In this document: positions 38,310-51,148 of the stretch, piece after piece
Numbering within the stretch: position 1 is the stretch's first letter
How the letters are laid out: each line of letters opens with the position of its first letter
From: Onchocerca lupi
Lineage: Eukaryota > Nematoda > Chromadorea > Rhabditida > Onchocercidae
NCBI GenBank assembly: GCA_028564675.1
Contig: JAOVVO010000301.1
Span: 1 to 64,000 of the forward strand
Length of the DNA: 64,000 bases
Reading direction: 5' to 3'
The notes under the pieces: generated by a model
What the model was told of the DNA's origin: nothing
Databases searched by the model: none
Seen by the model: only the letters and a program-made list of their open reading frames with translations
Made by a program: the position numbers and the translations under genes

Positions 38310-39711
38310 TCTAAATTCAATGAAAATATCGAGCAACATTTTGTGCTGTTCGCTTCCAATGACGAGAATGAAACGGTATAATCAAGTATAACGTCGTTTA
38401 TTTGAGTTTTTATTAACTGATTTTTCTACCTTTGTATTGCTTTTTGTTAGATATATGCCAACTAAAGTATCTTTTTCTTTTTATATCCGTAATCAGTCTC
38501 TAAATCTAATTGATTATTATTTTCCTGATTGGTCTCAGTATATTTCGGTCTGCATTGCTCTCATATTTTTTAATTCAGTTATTTATATATCCAACCAACC
38601 AATTGATTGATTTGATTGATTGTAATTAAGGAATTTTGTGCAACTGTCAAGATTTTTACTGGACAAAGTAATTATTATCAACTTATTGTTGAGCTTAAGT
38701 AATGTTTGACAAATGGAATTTCGCGTTTTGCGTACAATCAAGTATATTTACGAGAGGCGTAACGACATTTCACACCCAGTGCGACTGTTCGGAAAATGTG
38801 AGAAAAACATCGAAGCAGAAATAATTTATTCAAACAAAATATTGCACCGATGTGTCTGGTCGAGAAATAATCAGAATCTTTGTTATGATGCAAGAAATTT
38901 TGAAAATTTGAAATTTTGTCTGCTTTAGAATGCACGATGTGCATTAAATATAATTTCAGGTTTCCAATTTCTCAAACTTAGCTATTTTGCACATTGTACG
39001 TTGAAGAGAGAGGAGGCTTAATTTTCATTACATAACTAGTTATTGTGGGGCTGTTAGGCCTTTTCGGTAATCCAAAGGAGGGAACTCCTTTTGCAGAGAT
39101 TTTTTTAAAAGAATGCTTATTGAGTGTTATGGAGTCTTAGGTTTTCAAATAAAGAGGAAGTGTTTGTAACTTGTTAGTATGCTTGATTTTTCCTGGTAAT
39201 TTTCTTTTCTTTTTTTAATCAAGTAAACGGAAGATTTCAATAATTTGAGGTTTTTCTATCTAGAAAGTTTCCAGAGGTAAGATTTTATGATTGAGATAAA
39301 TTCTTTATAGAGCGCGGTTGGGAAATATAGTTTCATGACATTTCATACATTTTGCCTCTAATTTGTTCAGATAAATCCTTATACTCTTAGCAAGAATGGT
39401 AATAGTTTATTAGTGGGAAACAGTGTGGGTCGTACTGTTGCAATTCATGAAGCTGAGGATTTAAGGTTGGATTAAATAGAGTGCTCCGTGAAAAGTGACC
39501 ATCTTTATGTTGTCCAGAATATCGATTTTGGAAATTCACCAGTGCAAATACACAAGCATATATAAAAGGATGTGTTAATTTTTACTCTTATTTGTCCACA
39601 TGTTTTTGTTACTTCAACTACGTGACAAATTTCAACGTAAGACATTCATTGCTTTTATACATTGCTTTAACGATTATTCTGTCTGTGTTTTAGAGAAAAA
39701 AAAAAAAAAAC

Positions 39712-39742
39712 AGCGGTACATATTAATTAAATATGTACCGCT
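39712..39742. repeat. Perfect 12-bp inverted repeat with palindromic loop, beside poly(A)
   Basis: Arms AGCGGTACATAT (39712-39723) and ATATGTACCGCT (39731-39742) flank the spacer TTAATTA(A). The hairpin directly follows an A run of about 16 bases (39695-39710). It is intergenic. Confidence 0.85.
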
Positions 39743-42466
39743 ACTTCATAATTTCCAATAGTGTTGGATTTTACAACGAAAATATCACTAATTGATATTG
39801 AATATGCGCCAAAGATTCAAAATCCCCGAAATGAATCTCATTTTCTCTCTAGAAAGCAATAAAATAAGCTCTTAAAAGAAGCAAATGTTAGGTTTATACT
39901 CATTCTACGAGCAAATCTTAACGCTGAATTACAGACGATATGATTTGGTGAATTTAATGAACAACTTATAAAACATCTGAGGATTTCTTCAGTGTAAATA
40001 GATCTGGACAAAGACCATAATTAAAACAAATGCAGTAGTCTTTCCCGTAATATGCAGGAGGAATGGAACGGAAATGGCCTATTTGATCCGGTCAAATGGA
40101 AACTTTGACTTTTTGCAGTTCTACAGGTTTTGTTTCATTTCTTGTCTTTCGACACTTTACCTGCAACAATATTTTTTTATAAAAAATGCATATATTAAAA
40201 AAATTTAGATTTACTGTGTTAATTTTATCGTGCGAAAATCGCGCCTTAAGTTAAAATAGCATTTTATTTAGAGTTTGATGGAAATTATTTAATTCCGTAT
40301 AAACTATTTATTAAAAATCATTATCATACTGACATTATTGAACTCAACAATCAAATCAGAAACCGATCCTAACACAAGGATCATTGATTTAAGTTAAGAC
40401 CAAATTCAATTCCTAGACTAAAGGAGAAGTAATTAGTGAATCTAGTACTCCATTAACAACCACCATATACTCATTTAGTTTGTTCCACTGATCTAAAGAT
40501 CAGTATCTTGTCTGTTTCTGTCGCAACGTAAATTTATTTCCCAGTCATTACATTGTCGAATTTCCAAGCCAATTAATTGCAAACCATTTGTTGATGAAGA
40601 TCTTGAATGATCACATATAATACATCCAAGATTTCCATTACCCATCTTTAAAATTGTAGAGTGTAGTCTCCTCCCAAAGATACATGCCGAGAAATTAGCT
40701 AGCTGATCATTTTGAAGGAATTATGTTTATAAAATCCTATTTGTACCCTTGTAGTAATTTAAGACTGTCATGGAACTCATTCGATGAATGGATGAATTAA
40801 CTCAATACAAGCCTGATAAAAAAAAAATTTTGTTGAAAAAATGAAACATTCAGAGAACAAACATTAGCCGTTCTCTTTACGAAATGGAATCGACGATAGA
40901 AATGAAAGAAATTAATTCATTGAATGTTTATAGCATTATACAAGTCCTTGTCAGGAAATCGAAAAGACTCATGCATCTCGTCTGTTTCATTTCAGCTTTG
41001 CATTCTATTTAGAATTCAGGCAATGAAACGGATAGCGTCCGCTACACACGACCACACAGCCGATCATTTATGATTAGCAGCGGATACTTCAGCTCAAAGA
41101 TGGAAAAACTTGTCGCGAATCCGATATCACGAAACTCCAATCAAATGCCAAATCCTTATTGTAAATTAATGTAACCGGTGTTGTAAATCATTTAACATCT
41201 TATATTTCTTTCCCATGCTTTTTCCTTTTTTTGGTATTCTTTCATACCGGAAGTGCCTTTTGCTGTCAACCATTTCCAATACTCATCTAAATTCACATCA
41301 TTGTCCAATTTCACATCCAAATCTTCTCATTGGATTTTGTTTACGATGCTTATTGTATTTGAGCCTTAACAGCTTCCGATAATTAATCCATTCCCATGCA
41401 CTTGAGTTCTTAACAATTTCCGGTGAATAAACCATTCCCATCTCTAACTATATAAATTTGGTTGTATTAAGAAAATAACTATCTTCAAAAAATAAAAATT
41501 TTATAATTCGGTGCGAACTCGACGATTCAACGTTACACAATCTACTCCGACTCCACTACACAACTTGACCCAACTCGCTTGGATTCACTGGCAGTATTAA
41601 CTTTTAATCGACATCGCTCACCAATTCAGAAATTATTCACGACAGAACTTGTCATTTCAAGTCATTTCAGTACTCATTTATCACGAGTATTGACATGGTG
41701 GAAAAATTATGTTGCTGTCGAAAATTTCTATAAAATCCAAAACACCGCCGTCACAAGATTTAAAATCACATTTTTACTTCCTTGAAATTTGGGACAAATT
41801 GGAAAGTTTGTACAGCAGCAGGGATGCATGCTACCAAAAAATGCCTGTGATCAAGTATAGTTAGAGTATAGTTACAAATTTCGGATCGCATATTTAAACA
41901 GAAGTTCTAATCATAATCAATTTTAGTACCAATCCACCGCTCAGAATATTATATCTAGCAGGTCGGATCGATATACTTTATCGAACTTACATTGAAAATT
42001 AGGAAAAATCGATGACTAATCAGAACTACGGCAATTCTAACATTTTTGAACAATCTAAATTCATGAAAATCCGTGTTCAAAAAGAGGACGTAAATCCAAA
42101 AAGTCAACAAGAAATTAATTCACAAAAATTATGAACATATTCAAATTTAATTAACTTTAAAAACCCCAAGTAATAATTAGATTACTGCAGAGAAATATGT
42201 CCAACTATAATAATATTTTAAATACGATGGACTGATTTCTGATAAAAAAGAAAACATCGAAGATTGAGGATTTCAAAGATAAGCTGAATGCTATTAGTCT
42301 CAAGATGTTTGAAACAAATGATTTCCTCCAAAAAATTTCCAACTAATATGAAATACAGCAATAATGAATACTTTGTTTCTCGATAGACTTCTTGTTTTTT
42401 ATAAGTGAACACATAATTTTAGTATTCGAATCCTTATAATAATAATTTTTTGTTTATTAAAAGCAA

Positions 42467-44999
42467 TCACGAAGTAAATCGACGATTAGCATTTACATCT
42501 ATAACATTATGTAAGTTGATTGTCCAGGATCTTGCTTTAGGCATTCTTCTACGAATATCGTATGGTAACTCAAGCAAACGTTTTCTTTCCTAAAATCCAT
42601 AAAACATGAAGACAAAATGCAATGATCGAGACTGAATTAAAATTGAAAACAAAACCCTGAAGAAATTACATTTTGATAAGTTTCTAATAAAGCAATAAGT
42701 GTTCTCGTAGTTGCAACTGCCGTAGCATTACAAGTATGAGCGAATTTTACCACACCACTCGAATCACGATATTTAATATCTGAAACAGTATTGTCAGAAA
42801 AATGTTTGAAAACATTTTTTTTAATTATTCAACTGACGACAAAGCCATTACCGCAGAACATAAATAGTGATATCTACATTTTGAAGAAATGTAAAAATAG
42901 CAAAAAAAAAAAAAAAAAAAATACAAACTCAGCCTTCTTGCTTGATAATCAGTGCAGTTTGAAGCACTTGATACTTCTCCAAACATCTTTCTTCCTGGCA
43001 TCCAAGCTTCGATATCGAACTTGCGAGCAGCTGAAGCACCTAATTCTTCCGAAGGCATATCCAGAAGTCTAAAAAATTAATGATCCAGCCAGTTTACAAC
43101 TATAGATAAACAATCGTAAATTATGCCAACTTGTCAATGCAGACCTGCAATGTAGTCCTAAGCTTGAAAAAATTGAAGTCTGTATTTTGACCAGTTCATC
43201 TAGCTCTAAGTCACTGTCATTTTCATTGCAAACAACAAACATTTCGATCTGAAATTTTATAAAATGAATTCTTAAGATGTCCTATCATATATTGTAGAAT
43301 TTCTCGCAATAAATCCCCTCGGTAGCTATCGAAAAACTTGCCATTTCTTTCTCATTCTGCATTGTTCTAATTTCAGGATCTTTTCCTAAATTACCAATTA
43401 ATATAACTTTGTTTATTCTCCTAGCCGCATATAGAAAATCCAAATCTCTTAAATAAGGCATACAACGTCAAACACCGAATTATTTCATTAAATTCATCCA
43501 TTAGTCAAGGAATTACTGAAAAATAAAATTTACCCTCAAAAGCCATAACTAAGACTGTAGCATGCATAAAAGGAAAATAAAAATAATTAAAACCCAAATC
43601 CAATTCATGTAGCTCTTAAGTTACTGCGCTGCGTTCTATAACACTCTGTATTTCATTAACGAACAGGAAAAAAGTAAAGAAAACCTTATTAAATTCGTGA
43701 ACCCTGTACAATTTACTTTCGGCAGCATTTGTAGCAATTTCTGGCCGAAAACATCTGCTCAAAGCTTTCAGCTTGAAAGGCAATTCATCATATCGAAAAA
43801 TCCGCCCACTTACCAAACTGCTGAGTCCCATTTCTCCAAAAACAAAATTCTATCTATTTGAATGGAAAATGATCTCAAGTGTTTTTTGGATTCTGACGTA
43901 ACCATCAATTCCTTTTCAAATGAATTCAAATGTTTTGAATTTTTCTCCAAATAAGTAGTCATAAAATTGCTATATTACTCTACAACAAACAAATCTAAAT
44001 TAGATTTTTTTAGACAAAATTATTCAAGGAAGCTAGTAATTTCAGCCATTTACATAGTTTTCGGAATTTTCATGTAGCAGAATTAATTTTAAAGAAGCAA
44101 ACTTAGAAAACTATCAAAATATTCTTAGATTTTATCTTGACTTAAACTGAACTAAAAATGTAATATTATGCAGAATAAAAACAACCAACCCGATGTACCC
44201 GACAGACAGAAATCGTTGTACTCATTCAGGCGATACAAGATATCTTTATCCGACCTTTGCTGCAACCCACATCCTTCAGTGATACTCTCATGAACTATGT
44301 CCGGTACAACGATTGGCCTAAAACCTTTCTGTTCCACGATCGATGAAACATAATCAAGCAAAGCAAGTTCCAAATCCGCCAAAGGACCTAAAAGATGTTT
44401 GAAGCCTGCATCATAACACAGTTGAAATTCCAGTTTCCAAATAATCGCTAAAATCCGAAAAGAAAAAAAAAACCTATAAATGCATAACTTCGTTCACCAC
44501 ATGCATTCAATGGAGTGTAAAGAGCCTTCCAAGCTTTAGCAATAGCTTCTGCAGTTTCCAAATTACCCTCCCTCTGATTTTCACCAAAAAATCGTACAGC
44601 GCATGTAGTTGACAAGTTACCCTTCGCAACGTTTGTATGGCATAAATTCGGTATAAGCAAGGCTTCTTCATAGAGCTGTAAATTCAACTATTTTATTGGG
44701 AAACAAAGTTTATTTAAATTTGGGAAAGCGTTTACAAGTAATTTAACTTTTTTGAGAGAAAAACTTACTTTATCCCATAACAATTGATACTCTTGTTCGG
44801 ATTGTTTCAGCTTTCCTGAATAATCTTGGATTTGCTTCCACAACCTATGGACTGCATCGATATCACCAATACCTTTACGACGTCGTATATTTTCCCTAAT
44901 CAGGTCCAGGTTCTTGTCATTTAATAGAAAATCAAAATCCAGTTCTGGCCGAGAAAGGGCATTTGATATGGATTTCAATAATCTTCTTTTCAGCGACAT
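42467..44999 (-). CDS. SARS2: Seryl-tRNA synthetase, mitochondrial
   Basis: A class II synthetase that charges mitochondrial tRNA(Ser). Eight exons: 44769-44999, 44474-44675, 44190-44387, 43685-43833, 43145-43248, 42929-43068, 42670-42779 and 42467-42589; 418 residues. The N-terminal helical arm is short (about residues 18-80) compared with human SARS2. LADLELALLDYVSS and EGCGLQQ begin the catalytic core. LSGTSEMGLSSL, the motif 2 region SRCFRPEI...LYRVHEFNKIEMF, the serine-site motif RKFDIEAWMPGRKMFGEVSS and motif 3 NATAVATTRTLIALLET follow. The core matches mitochondrial rather than cytosolic SerRS. The start MSLKRRLLKSISNALSR looks like a basic, hydroxylated mitochondrial presequence and follows an acceptor 38 bases upstream. 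It lies about 240 bases downstream of the stop of an unassigned same-strand gene, suggesting an operon. Confidence 0.95.
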
Positions 45000-45035
45000 T
45001 TCAAAAAGGAAAATTTCACCAGTTGTCGTATCGCG

Positions 45036-45045
45036 ATCTAAAAGA
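45036..45045 (-). promoter_or_regulatory. Splice acceptor upstream of SARS2 start, candidate SL site
   Basis: A long T tract followed by CTTTTAG (minus strand) ends at 45038, 38 bases before the SARS2 ATG. No upstream exon with a matching mitochondrial presequence is needed, so an operon-type trans-splice site is the simplest reading. Confidence 0.45.
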
Positions 45046-45238
45046 AAAAAAAAAAAAAATTGCAAATTTGTGAACCTCCTGTAGTAAGTTTCAGAGGAAG
45101 ATGGGAAGAATTTCGAGACAAAGTCTGCTGATTCACAGTATCTCTTAAAGTTGGTTTAACAATCACAGAATACGCAAATGTAAGTCTGCCGTCCAATATA
45201 GGTCTCTGACATAATAAAGAATTTTCCTTCGGAAAAGT

Positions 45239-46070
45239 TTATGTTATACGAGTCCCACTCCATTCATTAGTGATCTCCATCTTAATTGTGCCATGTAATA
45301 CATTCATGGATCCGCGACGTATGAAGTTTAAAATTTCCCTGTTTTTTTAGTCAGATTTATGCAAATTTTAATCCTTGCGATCTTAGTTCCTCACGAATAC
45401 TTTATCATTTTACTCAAACTAATTGATGCATGTCTCAGAAGCCATAGCTAAAAAGATGATAATATCATTTGAAGGGAAATAGACAACAGGCTCTTGTAAC
45501 AGCATTGGATTTATCCAAATTTCGTATTTTAATGAAACTTCACAAGAAAGATGCGGGGAGCAAATTTTCAGCATAATGTTTACATACTGAAACACTTTTC
45601 TGATCAATACAACGCTGCAACCAACGGTATCCTTGGATTTCGTCCAAACTTTCAAATTTTGCACCAAATTTTGAGTTCGTGCGGTGAGATAACCTATTCG
45701 GAATGTTAAGCGCATTTAAAGGGAGTTGATGTGTATGACAGCGGTTGAGCAGCGAATCTGTTTCAACAGTCACGCAAGCAACGGTAATCCATATACATTT
45801 CTGCCGGAGATGTACTGCAGTTGACCAAGTATAGTTATGATAATTTAATGATAATGGAAAGCTTTGTAATTCATTCTTGTCGAGTATGCTGAACATAGTT
45901 TTCTGTTCATCGGATTTGAGAAAATTAAGTTCATGAAAAGCTAAAATTAAATGCATAAGATTCCATTTTTTTTTTTTCATGTTTAATTCTACAAAATATG
46001 ACTGTACGTTTAAAAATATAATTTGCATAGTTCCGTTAGCTTGAACTTGTACGATATAATTTGCGTTCAT
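45239..46070 (-). CDS. Unassigned protein, 211 residues, upstream of SARS2
   Basis: I do not recognise this gene. A long open exon (45588-46070) starting MNANYIVQVQANGTMQIIF joins in phase to two smaller exons (45395-45447 and 45239-45338) and ends in a TAA at 45239-45241. The donors are GTATGT and GTGAGG and the acceptors TTTTTAG and AAAACAG. A leader-type acceptor (AAGCAG) lies about 30 bases upstream of the ATG at 46101-46104. The first 30 residues look like a beta hairpin. The middle is rich in His and Cys (YHNYTWST, RCHTHQLPLN). No signal peptide or membrane segment is obvious. The N-terminal strands faintly recall polo-box-like folds, but this is only an impression. A same-strand partner 240 bases downstream (SARS2) suggests co-transcription. 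Support is the long open frame plus consistent splice phases. Confidence 0.42.
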
Positions 46071-46400
46071 GGAAAACAAATACTATTATATAATTTAATG
46101 TCTGCTTTAGGTTAAGTATTTCATTCACATACTTCATACAAGTCCGAGGCGGTTTTGCTGCATTCGTAATAATTAATTGTGCTGTTTTACTTATGGTCAA
46201 TTAACTGCATATGTCTTCAAGAATTAACTGTTGAAGTAATTAGAAATCACATCTTATCTATTTCTTTGTATGTTCCTTTACTATATCACATATTTTATTT
46301 GTTCTCCGTCCTTATAATCACAGTGTACCATATTTGACATCCGCAACACATAGAAAAAAATGTCTAGTGAAATGTATGTCATTTGTATATATTATAATTA
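46071..46400. other. Divergent promoter region for unassigned gene and pig-1
   Basis: About 340 bases between two divergent starts. It is AT-rich with no coding exon. It should hold both promoters and the pig-1 outron. Confidence 0.45.
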
Positions 46401-46409
46401 AAATTGCAG
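46401..46409 (+). promoter_or_regulatory. Candidate spliced-leader acceptor abutting pig-1 ATG
   Basis: AAATTGCAG ends at 46409 and the ATG follows at once. With no upstream coding exon, this arrangement is typical of a trans-spliced nematode mRNA and fixes the start. Confidence 0.55.
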
Positions 46410-49400
46410 ATGTCGGTAGCTTCATTTCATAATTCGGGTATTAGTAAGGATAACGAATTTGTGTTTACATCATCATACGCAGCTCTGGAAGGCTTGTATG
46501 CTTTGCATGACGAACTAGGTTCTGGTGGTTTTGGTAAAGTACGCCTGGCAACACATTTACTTACTTCACAGAAAGTTGCTATTAAGATCATCGATAAGTT
46601 CAGAATCAAGGTTGAATATTTAATTTGTATTATTTTCTACAAATCTTGTAGTAGCGTTTTTACTGATGAGCAGTCTGATAAATATGAAAAAATTGAAAAA
46701 ACCCAACTTCTATATATGAAAAAGAGCACATATTTAAATTATGTCGGTTAATCTCCCGCAAAACCGAAATTTTCAATCATGGCTTGGTGAATATTTTGCT
46801 CGGTTTTATCTGGTCGTAACAGGATTCATAGCTAAAAGTTTCAAGACGTGAGACTCTCTCATTTTTTTTTTTTTTTTCATTTTTATCCGTTTAAAAGTAG
46901 AGCAATTCGGCCTGTTCGGAACCCACTAAACAGAATGATTGTAGATGAGATGATTGATAACATGAGCCTCTTTGAGGAATCTCTATGCAGTAATGTTTGT
47001 CACATAATCTATTAGTACTAGTTAAAAGCATTTTATGTGAACTGTCAGTTCTGTTAATTTTGATGGCGAATGTAAAAGCAGTGAATTCTAAGAATTCAAA
47101 AGAAATGAATCAGATCGAAGGAGTTTAAGAAATATAATTTATTCATCTTTTCGGCCAAAAATTTAAAATTATTCGTTAAGAAGGAGGATTTACCTCGAGT
47201 AAAAACCGAGTTGGATGCGTTGATGCTATTATCTCACCAAAATATATGCAGACTCTACCAATGTATTGATACACCTGTGAAATTTTTTATTGTTATGGAG
47301 GTTTGCTATTGTATCTGTTATTTATAGTGTGTAACTTGACAAAACTTTTGTGATTTAATGCTAAAAGCTGAAATTAGATTTCCGGAAAACTGACTTTTCT
47401 GGATAGTGAAATTCCATTTCAGTATTGTAGTGGTGGTGAAATGTTCGATTATATTGTTAAAAAGGAACGGTTGGAAGAATCCGAAGCGCGTCACTTTTTC
47501 CGACAACTTGTTCAAGCTATCGCTTATGTTCATAGCAAGGGATTTGCCCACAGAGATTTGAAGCCTGTTAGTTGTGATTTTGAAAATAATTATTTGCGCA
47601 TGTTTTTCTAATGTTGAAGAAATGAAAGCAAAATTATCGATCGGCATATTTCAAGGTTTCTTCTCTTTTTAGGAAAATCTGCTATTGACCGAAGATCTGC
47701 AATTAAAACTCATTGATTTTGGTCTCTGTGCTAAGCCAGAACTTGGATTATGTGATTTTTTGCATACATGTTGCGGCTCACCTGCCTATGCTGCACCTGA
47801 ACTTATTCAGGTAACACAGTTATTCATTAGTTCTTTAACTAGTTAAATTTATTGTGCAGTAAGATTTTGTTCAAAATTCTGAATTGCACAAAAATCATTG
47901 TAGGGATTACCATATAAAGGACATCAAGTTGACGTGTGGTCGATGGGTGTTCTTCTTTACACACTACTTTGTGGTTGTTTACCATTTGAGGATGATAGCG
48001 TCCAGAAGTTGTACACGAAGATTGCAGTATGTTATTGCTGTCAATTGTTTTCAATTAGTAAATTAGGAAGATGCTGCAATTTCGTGTTAGACATTTTCGA
48101 TTTACCAACTATTGCAATATTTTCAATCTTTTTGACTTCAGACCGGAAGATATTATGAACCGGATTATCTGAGTCCTCTTAGTAGAGACTTACTGAAATC
48201 TTTGTTACAAGTGGATCCTAAGAAGCGTATCACCGTTTCGGAACTGATCGTCCATCCGTGGATTAACAAAAAATACACTCATGCATTGAAGTGGAAATCT
48301 GTATATGATGTTAGCGTTTCAAATATTTCAACAGAAAGGTGTAGTCGTGGCATACATTCCTGGTTTAAATGTGATGCAAACTAAGATTGCAGAAAAATAT
48401 CGTCGATGAAGAAGTGATCAGAGAGCTTGCTTCCCATTTTGGACGACTATTTAGCGAGATGGAAGCGCTTGTCAAAGAAGTAAGTTTTCAGATTCGATTA
48501 GTTTTTATATGCAGTTTATTTATTGGTAATATTTCTCAACAGTTTATTTCTAGGCATTTGTTAACTTCAGTTTGATATTTTAGTGGAAATTTGACTATCT
48601 AACTGCCACCTATCGTCTGTTATTGCAACAGAAGAGACGTGGAATGAATTTTGTCTTGCCAGTACTCAAGCCTAGGAATGGAACGGTACGATAAATTTGA
48701 TTTTTCATTGCGAATCTGACCCCTCTTTCGTTTCATTAGTATTTTATGCAAGAAAAATGATTTTATATCTCTTTTTTCTGGAACTTATTACAACTCTCAC
48801 TACAAACAGTTTTCTGGAAAATTTTTAGGCCAGTCCAAAGCAAATTGTTTTGGGTTCCCAGACGATACATGCCTCATTAGATAACGATTTAAATAATTCT
48901 GGCTTGGACGAAACTGACTTAATGGTAGCAGAAGCAGATGGAATTACACCAAAGGCAAATGGTGCTGAGAAGTCGTTTGAGGGAGGCAATACCATTTCTT
49001 CTGCAGCAACGCAACACGACAAAGTTTTTTTTCTTCTCGTTTTTACGTAATTTTCTGCCGAAGTTTTCGAGGTTTTTTGTATCCATTTATCAAATATTTA
49101 GTGCCGTCAAATTTTTACTCGTATTGGCTTCCCATTTTAGAATTTATCTTATGCTTACGCAATGCTCAATATGCCTTCTACTCACTTGGGAAACTCACCC
49201 AAACAACGTACTGCGTGTGGAATTTGTCAGGAGAACGAGTCTGCTAGTGCTCAGTCAGTTTATGCTACGCCATCACGCCATCGAACTAAACCTCAAGTAA
49301 GTCCTATGTGTAATAATAATGCGGGAAATGATTTTATCTTGAAGTAATTTTAGAGTTAGAAATAGCATAAGTATTCCAGTGTGGCGTTGGTTTTGATTCC

Positions 49401-51148
49401 CGTTTTTATTATCGTGCAAGCGACAAAGAAAATTGGCACCCAGCTACTACAAGAATCCGTGGTCCGGTGAAGGTACGTTTGTGATTTAAATTTTATTATG
49501 GATGAAGGAACTATTTCTTGTTAGAATTTGGATTATTGAAGAATTCGGGATTACTTTGAAATCAAACAGAGGTGCAGGCAGTGTTTTTAAGGCAACAATT
49601 ATTTGAATTTAATTCTCCTTGTTGTTTTTTTTTTCTTTTTTTTTTAATGGAATTGTTCATGAGACAGTGCATTTGACTGCTGGTTATTATCTAGAACGGA
49701 AATTTCATACGCGAAACAAGTTTCTGGAGCAGAGGAAAAAAGAGACAAATTTAATAGTTAAGAAAGGCAATTTTTTTTGTGTTGTAATTTCTGTTCCATT
49801 TCAATTTTCGCTGAATGGAAGAAACTGCTTTTTTTGAAATTAAGGCTTTACATATTGTTGATAGCGTTTCTTTATATTTCATCTTAGAACTCTGACCCTA
49901 TATTGTTTTTGGATCTTTATATAGAATTCAGAAATAATACAAGATCGAAATTCTAAGATGTTCAGAATAAGCTGGCAGTGAAGATGATTCGCAACAATCT
50001 TAAAAAAGTATGATGTTGACTTTCAGAACGGATATCTGAGCCAGCAGATTTTAGTTTGGAGATTTTTCTTTTAAAGCAAACTGTAAATAATAAAATTATC
50101 AAACTGAATTTACACGCTTTCCCTCTTGATTAGTGCTCTTTACAGATTTATGATGAACGTCCAAGAAGTAATCCCTATGTAACACCGTTGCGAGTCCATT
50201 CTTCCTGTACATTTTCTGCGAAGATGAGGTGCTTACTAGTTCCTTCAATTAATTTTTTTTTTTTTCAGATGTTGATTTGCTTTATCAAGTGGTGTCATTT
50301 TCAGATCACGATCTATGGAGCGTAATGAAACTTCACCACATACTCCTATACAGGATTCTACAACATGCCAAATACACACCCCACGATCATCATCTAAGAC
50401 ACCGCGTCTTCGTCAGCGAGTTTTTGCATCATTGGAACGGCAAGCTGATAAAGTGATCAATTTGCTGACACCGCGCAGAGTTAAAAATAATCAACCAGAA
50501 ATGCTGAAACAAACCAAGGTTCATTTTCATAATAGTTATTGATGATTCAGAAATTTTGCATCCGAAATAAATTAAATCACTGTTGTTCTACCACTGCCTT
50601 ACTTTCCGCTTTATTTTATCTGAAATTGTAATCTATATATGCAGTTAATGTTCCCTTAAAATGTCGAATTTGACATTTTTCAGTATGTTGCATAAAAAAG
50701 GTTTTTCAGACAATGGTGAATGTATCTATTACATCTTCCAAGAATCCAGATCGCGTGCGTCGAGAATTGCTGCGCGTTTTCGCTGAACAAAAAATTACAG
50801 CCGAACAGCATGGGTTTATTTCATTTATTTCATGAATTTATTTCATGAGTGCAATTATAGATGCTATAGTCAAACTTTTTTTGTTCGATTTGCAGAAAAT
50901 AATATAGACTGTTTAATATTCTATCCTCGTGTTTCTGTTTAGTAGGTCTTTGTATTCATTATAGGTGGAAAATATCTGGTCGAAGAAAAGATGAATTCAA
51001 CCGGATGATGACCGTGGAATTGGAGGTGGTTTGGATTGAAATGGGTAATAAGGAAAAATTAGTAGGTGTTAAGCGAAAACGGCTTAATGGTGATGCTTTT
51101 CTGTATAAAAAAGTTTGTGAACAAGTTCTTCAATTAGCCGGTTTGTAA
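46410..51148 (+). CDS. pig-1: PIG-1/MELK family Ser/Thr kinase
   Basis: An AMPK-related kinase that in C. elegans controls asymmetric neuroblast division, daughter-cell size and cell shedding. Fifteen exons: 46410-46610, 47181-47300, 47423-47566, 47673-47810, 47904-48026, 48142-48309, 48393-48479, 48584-48685, 48829-49023, 49141-49296, 49380-49472, 50146-50228, 50305-50518, 50710-50813 and 50965-51148; 703 residues, the size of the family. The kinase domain has the ATP loop GSGGFG (37-42), VAIK Lys59, HRDLKP (150-155), DFG (170-172) and activation-loop HTCCGSPAYAAPE with Thr187 as the likely activating site. A UBA-like segment follows (EEVIRELASHFGR), then a long variable linker with TP sites, RVFASLERQADKVINLLTPRR, and a C-terminal KA1 domain (about 609-703) ending VKRKRLNGDAFLYKK. 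All junctions keep phase. No catalytic residue is missing. Confidence 0.97.

Larger units (their letters stand above)
38214..42466. other. Gene-poor stretch, 4.25 kb
   Basis: No gene is supported between the transporter and the seryl-tRNA synthetase 3' end. Small open frames at 38713-38928 and 41579-41785 lack domains and splice context. The notable item is a perfect hairpin next to a poly(A) run at 39695-39742. The first 100 bases are the transporter 3' UTR and the last few hundred the convergent flank of SARS2. Confidence 0.5.

Noticed and set aside
45419..45715. 98-residue minus-strand frame and the separate open segment at about 45066-45230
   Set aside because: The first overlaps the unassigned gene's exon 1 in another frame. 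The second can be joined in phase to SARS2 exon 1 but is interrupted upstream by a stop and is not needed for the synthetase, so 3' UTR/outron is simpler.
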